From assembly GCA_012035435.1 (NCBI GenBank), contig JAAUPH010000066.1, forward strand, positions 1 through 10,045: DNA of 10,045 nt, read 5' to 3'. Positions 7,329-10,045 of the stretch are shown here, in pieces. The notes below the pieces were generated by a model that saw only the letters and a program-made list of their open reading frames with translations, was not told where the DNA came from and did not search any database. How positions within the stretch are numbered: the first letter of the stretch is position 1; each line of letters begins with the position of its first letter. A program made the position numbers and the translations under genes. The DNA comes from Sphingopyxis sp. (GTDB taxonomy: Bacteria; Pseudomonadota; Alphaproteobacteria; Sphingomonadales; Sphingomonadaceae).

Positions 7329-7766
7329 TCAGAGAGCGGCGGCGGCGTCCAGCGCCAGCGTGTAGCTGTCGGCGCCATGTCCGGCGAAGCAAATTTGCGC
7401 GGCCATGCTGATATAGCTTTTATGGCGGAACTCTTCGCGCTTATGCGGGTCGGACAAATGCACCTCGATGACCGGCACGGCGATTGATTTGATTGCATCA
7501 TGCAGCGCAATTGACGTGTGGGTATAGCCTCCCGCGTTGAGCAGCACAGCTTTAGCCCCTGCAAAATGCGCCTCGTGCAGCCAGTCGATCAGCACGCCCT
7601 CGTGGTTCGATTGACGGCAATCCACGCGCACGCCAAGCTTGTCGGCCTGTTCGTGGAGGCGTCCGTCAATTTCGTCGAGTGTCGTCGTTCCATAAACCTC
7701 CGGCTCCCGCGTGCCGAGCAGGTTGAGGTTGGGACCATTGAGGACATAGATCAGCGGACTGGACAT
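7329..7766 (-). CDS. aroQ: type II 3-dehydroquinate dehydratase
   Basis: AroQ catalyses the third step of the shikimate pathway, converting 3-dehydroquinate to 3-dehydroshikimate in the cytoplasm. The protein has 145 residues, the normal size of the type II, dodecameric form. It starts MSSPLIYVLNGPNLNLLG; a longer open frame to 7904 runs into a terminator hairpin, so ATG 7764-7766 is preferred. Conserved elements are GTREPEVYG (flexible-lid Arg20 and catalytic Tyr25), QSNHEG (52-57), LNAGGYTHTSIALHDA and VIEVHLSDPHKREEFRHKS, with the second catalytic histidine region. Stop TGA is at 7329-7331, and a 69-base gap separates it from accB. It is likely the first gene of an aroQ-accB-accC transcript. 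All conserved blocks are in one frame. Confidence 0.96.
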   Translation of the reverse strand: MSSPLIYVLNGPNLNLLGTREPEVYGTTTLDEIDGRLHEQADKLGVRVDCRQSNHEGVLIDWLHEAHFAGAKAVLLNAGGYTHTSIALHDAIKSIAVPVIEVHLSDPHKREEFRHKSYISMAAQICFAGHGADSYTLALDAAAAL

Positions 7767-7775
7767 GCCTGCGCG

Positions 7776-7802
7776 GTATAAGGTTGCTTCGGGGTGATGC
7801 AA
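7776..7802 (-). promoter_or_regulatory. possible promoter for aroQ-accB-accC
   Basis: On the minus strand TTGCAT (7797-7802) is followed after 15 bases by TTATAC (7776-7781), resembling -35 and -10 elements. The spacing is short of the ideal 17. Initiation would fall within a few bases of the aroQ ATG, so the transcript would be nearly leaderless, consistent with the absence of a good ribosome site. This is a weak call on spacing and sequence alone. Confidence 0.3.
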
Positions 7803-7818
7803 CGCCCTTCCGCCGCCC

Positions 7819-7851
7819 AAAGAAAATGGGCGGCAATTGCTTGCCGCCCAT
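7819..7851 (-). terminator. Rho-independent terminator of the outer-membrane protein gene
   Basis: ATGGGCGGCAA (7826-7836) and TTGCCGCCCAT (7841-7851) form a perfect 11-bp stem with a 4-base loop. Read on the minus strand, the stem is followed by TTTTCTTT (complement of 7819-7826). It begins 10 bases after the stop of the minus-strand gene ending at 7861, so it ends that transcript and insulates it from aroQ. Confidence 0.88.
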
Positions 7852-7860
7852 CTTGTCGGA

Positions 7861-8322
7861 CTAGAAGTGGAACACCAGACCCGCCATCGGGCGGATCGAT
7901 TCAAAATCGCGGGTGGTCAGTTCGACGCGAATGCGTGCGCCCGATTCACCGGTCAGCCCGCCAAGGCCGGTTTCGCCAGCACGCAGGCCGACACGGCCGG
8001 CAACGCCATATTGCCAGTCGATCTGACCATCGACGCCCTTGGCGACATTGCCTTCAGCACCGATGAAAAAGGCGCTGAGCGGAATGTTCGCGCCAACGAT
8101 GCCTTCAACGGCCGCGCCTTGACGATTGTTGCCGTTGATACGGTTGGGAATACCGCTGCCGAGCGTGTTGTCGTCAAAGCTGGCATATCCGCCCATCACA
8201 GCAACATAAGGTTCAAAGCCGAAAGCGTCGCTGCCGTCGGGTGCGGTGACATCATCGGAGGAAGCCGACGTTCTCCGGGATGTCGGTAATGGGGTGGGGC
8301 ACGCGATGATCCCCTCTGTCAT
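7861..8322 (-). CDS. small outer-membrane beta-barrel protein, 5' end abnormal
   Basis: The open frame gives 153 residues. From about residue 24 (DDVTAPDGSDAFGFEPYVAV) it reads like the mature part of an opacity/porin-type barrel. Alternating strands follow: YVAVMGGYASF, AAVEGIVGANIPL, FFIGAEGNVA, WQYGVAGRVGLRAG, ARIRVELTTRDF and MAGLVFHF with a terminal Phe. The first 20 residues (MTEGIIACPTPLPTSRRTSA) are not a signal peptide, an in-frame TGA stands just upstream, and neither other frame supplies one. The barrel has only about six visible strands, short for the usual eight, so an internal loss is also possible. A good terminator follows it. It could be a remnant of a once-exported protein; expression and location are unknown. 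Family call is moderate, made on barrel pattern alone. Confidence 0.6.
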   Translation of the reverse strand: MTEGIIACPTPLPTSRRTSASSDDVTAPDGSDAFGFEPYVAVMGGYASFDDNTLGSGIPNRINGNNRQGAAVEGIVGANIPLSAFFIGAEGNVAKGVDGQIDWQYGVAGRVGLRAGETGLGGLTGESGARIRVELTTRDFESIRPMAGLVFHF

Positions 8323-8337
8323 CGAACAGGACGAAAT

Positions 8338-8353
8338 GTGACATTTTTGTCAC
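8338..8353. promoter_or_regulatory. perfect palindrome GTGACA-N4-TGTCAC, possible operator
   Basis: GTGACA (8338-8343) and TGTCAC (8348-8353) are exact inverted repeats around TTTT. The site lies between the minus-strand barrel gene (start 8322) and thiS (start 8431). Its size fits a dimeric repressor or activator site. It is not a CRP site, because the TGTGA and TCAC halves are 8 rather than 6 bases apart. It could also be a short hairpin. The regulator is unknown. Confidence 0.45.
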
Positions 8354-8430
8354 GAACTTCGCTCGGTTGCCCTTCGGCGGGCGCTGCCTATATGCAGGGC
8401 GTTCGGTTTCGCACGCGGAAGAAAGCTGTC

Positions 8431-8631
8431 ATGATCTCAATTACCTTGAACGGCGAACCTCGCCGCGTGGCGCAGGGATCGATTGCCGCGCTGGTTGAGG
8501 CGCTGGGCCTGCCGCTCGCCAAGGTCGCGGTCGAACGCAATCTGGAAATTGTGCCGCGCTCGACATTGGGCGAGGTGGAACTGGCCGACGGTGACCAATT
8601 GGAAATCGTCCACTTCGTTGGTGGCGGCTGA
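8431..8631 (+). CDS. thiS: sulfur carrier protein ThiS
   Basis: ThiS is a small ubiquitin-like protein. Its C-terminal glycine is adenylated and thiocarboxylated, and it donates sulfur to ThiG for the thiazole ring of thiamine. The protein has 66 residues, the usual length. It begins [13 protein letters not shown], has [18 protein letters not shown] and [16 protein letters not shown], and ends with the required Gly-Gly. The start at 8431 is preferred over a longer frame because it matches family length and follows GGAAGAAAG (8417-8425) by 5 bases. thiG begins 52 bases downstream on the same strand, so the two are probably co-transcribed. I looked for a TPP riboswitch in the leader and saw none. 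The tiny size makes similarity weak in general, but the Gly-Gly end and thiG neighbour settle it. Confidence 0.95.
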   Translation: MISITLNGEPRRVAQGSIAALVEALGLPLAKVAVERNLEIVPRSTLGEVELADGDQLEIVHFVGGG

Positions 8632-8642
8632 AGACCTCTTGT

Positions 8643-8661
8643 TTTTCGCGGGAATGACGAA
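8643..8661. repeat. partial REP-like unit in the thiS-thiG gap
   Basis: TTTTCGCGGGAATGACGAA is the reverse complement of a TTCGTCATTCCCGCGAAAA element, resembling the common intergenic repeat type GTCATTCCCGCGAAAGCGGGAA. Only about one arm is present. It lies in the 52 bases between thiS and thiG and includes an ATG in the thiG frame (8654) that I do not favour as start. Confidence 0.4.
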
Positions 8662-8683
8662 GTTCGGGAATGGACCAAAGAAT

Positions 8684-9469
8684 ATGAGCTCGACCAACAT
8701 GTCCGATAGCTGGACCGTCGCAGGCCACACTTTCAACTCGCGGCTGATTGTCGGGACGGGCAAGTATAAGGATTTTGCCGAGAACGCCTCAGCCGTGGCG
8801 GCGTCCGGAGCGGAAATTGTTACGGTCGCGGTGCGACGGGTCAATGTGTCCGATCCCTCAGCGCCGATGCTGACCGATTTTATCGATCCGGCCAAGATTA
8901 CCTATTTGCCCAATACTGCGGGATGTTTCACCGCCGATGATGCGATCCGCACATTGCGTCTGGCGCGTGAAGCCGGGGGATGGGAGCTTGTTAAGCTGGA
9001 GGTGCTGGGCGAGGCCCGGACGCTCTATCCCGACATGCGCGAGACATTGAAGGCGACCGAGATTTTGGCGAAGGAAGGCTTCCTGCCCATGGTCTATTGC
9101 GTCGATGACCCGATTGCGGCGAAGCAGCTTGAAGAGGCGGGCGCGGTCGCGATCATGCCGCTGGGGGCGCCGATCGGGTCGGGACTGGGTATTCAGAACC
9201 GCGTGACCATCCGCCTGATTGTTGAGGGCGCGAAGGTGCCCGTGCTGGTCGATGCAGGCGTGGGTACCGCCAGCGACGCGGCTGTGGCGATGGAACTGGG
9301 CTGCGACGGCGTGCTGATGAACACGGCGATTGCCGAGGCGAAAGATCCCATTCGCATGGCGCGGGCGATGAAGCTGGCGGTCGAGGCCGGGCGCGATGCC
9401 TATCTCGCCGGGCGAATGGGCACGCGCAAATATGCCGACCCGTCGAGCCCGCTGGCGGGGCTCATCTAA
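8684..9469 (+). CDS. thiG: thiazole synthase ThiG
   Basis: ThiG forms the thiamine thiazole phosphate from 1-deoxy-D-xylulose 5-phosphate, dehydroglycine/glycine imine and ThiS-thiocarboxylate. The protein is a cytoplasmic TIM barrel of 261 residues from ATG 8684, or 256 from ATG 8699, which equals the usual family length. The two starts cannot be separated because neither has a strong ribosome site. Key blocks are [48 protein letters not shown] with the Schiff-base lysine (Lys104 or Lys99), [31 protein letters not shown] and [14 protein letters not shown]. All lie in one frame, and the gene is complete to TAA. The open frame to the left overlaps thiS and is not coding. It is paired with thiS upstream; no thiE, thiO or thiF is in the window. 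Confidence 0.96.
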   Translation: MSSTNMSDSWTVAGHTFNSRLIVGTGKYKDFAENASAVAASGAEIVTVAVRRVNVSDPSAPMLTDFIDPAKITYLPNTAGCFTADDAIRTLRLAREAGGWELVKLEVLGEARTLYPDMRETLKATEILAKEGFLPMVYCVDDPIAAKQLEEAGAVAIMPLGAPIGSGLGIQNRVTIRLIVEGAKVPVLVDAGVGTASDAAVAMELGCDGVLMNTAIAEAKDPIRMARAMKLAVEAGRDAYLAGRMGTRKYADPSSPLAGLI

Positions 9470-9500
9470 TCCCAACCTGTTTCTTCAAAAATCCGCGTGC

Positions 9501-9576
9501 CCTGAACTGGACGAATGGCCGTTCTTTCTTTTCGCGGCGAAAGAAGAATCCGACACTCGTTCGACAAGCTCAGGAC
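9501..9576. repeat. REP-like repeat cluster after thiG, copy 2 plus a degenerate inverted partner
   Basis: TTCGACAAGCTCAGGAC (9560-9576) is an exact 17-base match, inverted, to 6763-6779. CCTGAACTGGACGAATGG (9501-9518) looks like a decayed copy in the opposite orientation. Between them TTCTTTC (9522-9528) and GAAAGAA (9539-9545) can form a 7-bp stem. The result is an inverted doublet around a hairpin, in the gap between thiG and the convergent minus-strand gene. It may act as a two-way transcript end, though no proper T-run is seen. The rest of 9470-9622 shows nothing else I recognise. Confidence 0.55.
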
Positions 9577-9622
9577 CGGCGGAGTTGGGAATTGAGATAA
9601 ATGTGGGCGGAGAGCTTGGAGC

Positions 9623-10045
9623 TTACCGCCCGCCCGACGCGACCAGATCGACATCGGTCATGCTGCCATCGCTGCGCAGCATGATGACATAGGCCTCATC
9701 ACCCTTGGTCCCGCCCAGCATATGCTCGGCGCCCTGAACGCGGTGGTCGCTGGTGTAGCCCGCGCGCGTCGCCATGGTGTGGTAATAGTTGAGCACTGCC
9801 TGTTTCGACGCAGCGGTCTGGAAATTGACAACGCGGATATTGCACTTGCCGCCGGCAACGCCCGCAGCTTCGCGGATCAGCGCGCGAGGATAGACGGCGA
9901 AGGCGGCGGGGAGCCGCTTGGCCCATGCGTTGTTATAGGTAAGTTTGGCATCGCAGCTGCCTTTGGTCTGTTCTGCTGCCATGGCCCCAAGCGTGACGGG
10001 CTTTTTGGCGGCGCAATCGTCGCAGGGCTCCATCGGCTTGGCGCG
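9623..10045 (-). CDS. unrecognised protein, C-terminal part (5' end outside window)
   Basis: The minus-strand frame is open from the right edge to the TAA at 9623-9625. There is an internal ATG at 10033, but the four codons beyond it to the edge are also open (RAKP). I therefore treat the gene as continuing outside the window, where a signal peptide may lie. The visible 140 residues include a CxxC pair (PCDDC), then KGSCDAKLTYNNAWAKRLP, AFAVYPRALIREAAGVAG, KCNIRVVNFQ and AVLNYYHTMATRAGYTSDH, ending VDLVASGGR. Four cysteines could suggest periplasmic disulfides. The tail resembles short conserved hypothetical proteins of sphingomonads, but I cannot name a family. It converges on thiG across a repeat-rich gap. 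Confidence 0.7.
   Translation of the reverse strand, partial: RAKPMEPCDDCAAKKPVTLGAMAAEQTKGSCDAKLTYNNAWAKRLPAAFAVYPRALIREAAGVAGGKCNIRVVNFQTAASKQAVLNYYHTMATRAGYTSDHRVQGAEHMLGGTKGDEAYVIMLRSDGSMTDVDLVASGGR

Noticed and set aside
8303..8322. Lipobox-like IIAC at the start of the barrel gene
   Set aside because: There is no positively charged start or hydrophobic stretch before the cysteine, so it cannot work as a lipoprotein signal.
8261..8345. Short minus-strand peptide starting MSHFVLFDDRGDHRVPHP as the true start of the barrel gene
   Set aside because: It stops after about 30 codons, is not a signal peptide, and joining it to the barrel frame would need an extra base removed; no support for it.
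8337..8354. CRP-type site TGTGA/TCAC
   Set aside because: The half-sites are 8 bases apart instead of 6, although the palindrome itself is kept as a possible operator.

Overview
The window looks like a chromosomal segment of an alphaproteobacterium, most likely a sphingomonad (Sphingopyxis/Sphingomonas type). I base this on high GC content, an aroQ-accB-accC cluster, the style of the TonB-dependent receptor and L,D-transpeptidase genes, and a short palindromic repeat with the core TTCGACAAGCTCAGG that I recall as common in sphingomonads. The assignment rests on recognition, not on a database search.

Layout, left to right. 1-360 (+) is the 3' end of recF. Facing it, and overlapping its stop codon, is an arsenate reductase gene (357-700, -) broken by one frameshift. 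The divergent gap 701-849 carries two Fur-box-like palindromes and leads into an intact TonB-dependent siderophore receptor (850-2994, +). Two L,D-transpeptidase genes then converge: one on the + strand (3118-3830, one frameshift) and one on the - strand (3941-5284, three frameshifts). An inverted pair of REP-like units lies between them. The minus-strand housekeeping block reads aroQ (7329-7766), accB (6792-7259), accC (5380-6738). It covers 3-dehydroquinate dehydratase of the shikimate pathway and the biotin carrier and biotin carboxylase subunits of acetyl-CoA carboxylase. Upstream of it is a small outer-membrane barrel gene (7861-8322, -) with a clear terminator but no signal peptide. Divergent from that is a thiamine-thiazole pair, thiS (8431-8631) and thiG (8684-9469), both +. 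The right edge holds an unrecognised, 5'-truncated minus-strand gene (9623-10045).

The receptor is probably induced by iron starvation through Fur. AccB and AccC act together in the first step of fatty-acid synthesis. ThiS carries the sulfur that ThiG builds into the thiazole ring of thiamine.

I see no undescribed defence, mobile or biosynthetic system here. The main anomaly is a cluster of five reading-frame breaks confined to arsC and the two L,D-transpeptidase genes, plus an outer-membrane gene without a normal 5' end, while every other gene reads cleanly. Four of the five breaks are best explained by one base missing from an A/T run, so sequencing error must be excluded before gene decay is believed. 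No tRNA, rRNA, CRISPR array, insertion sequence or riboswitch was found.
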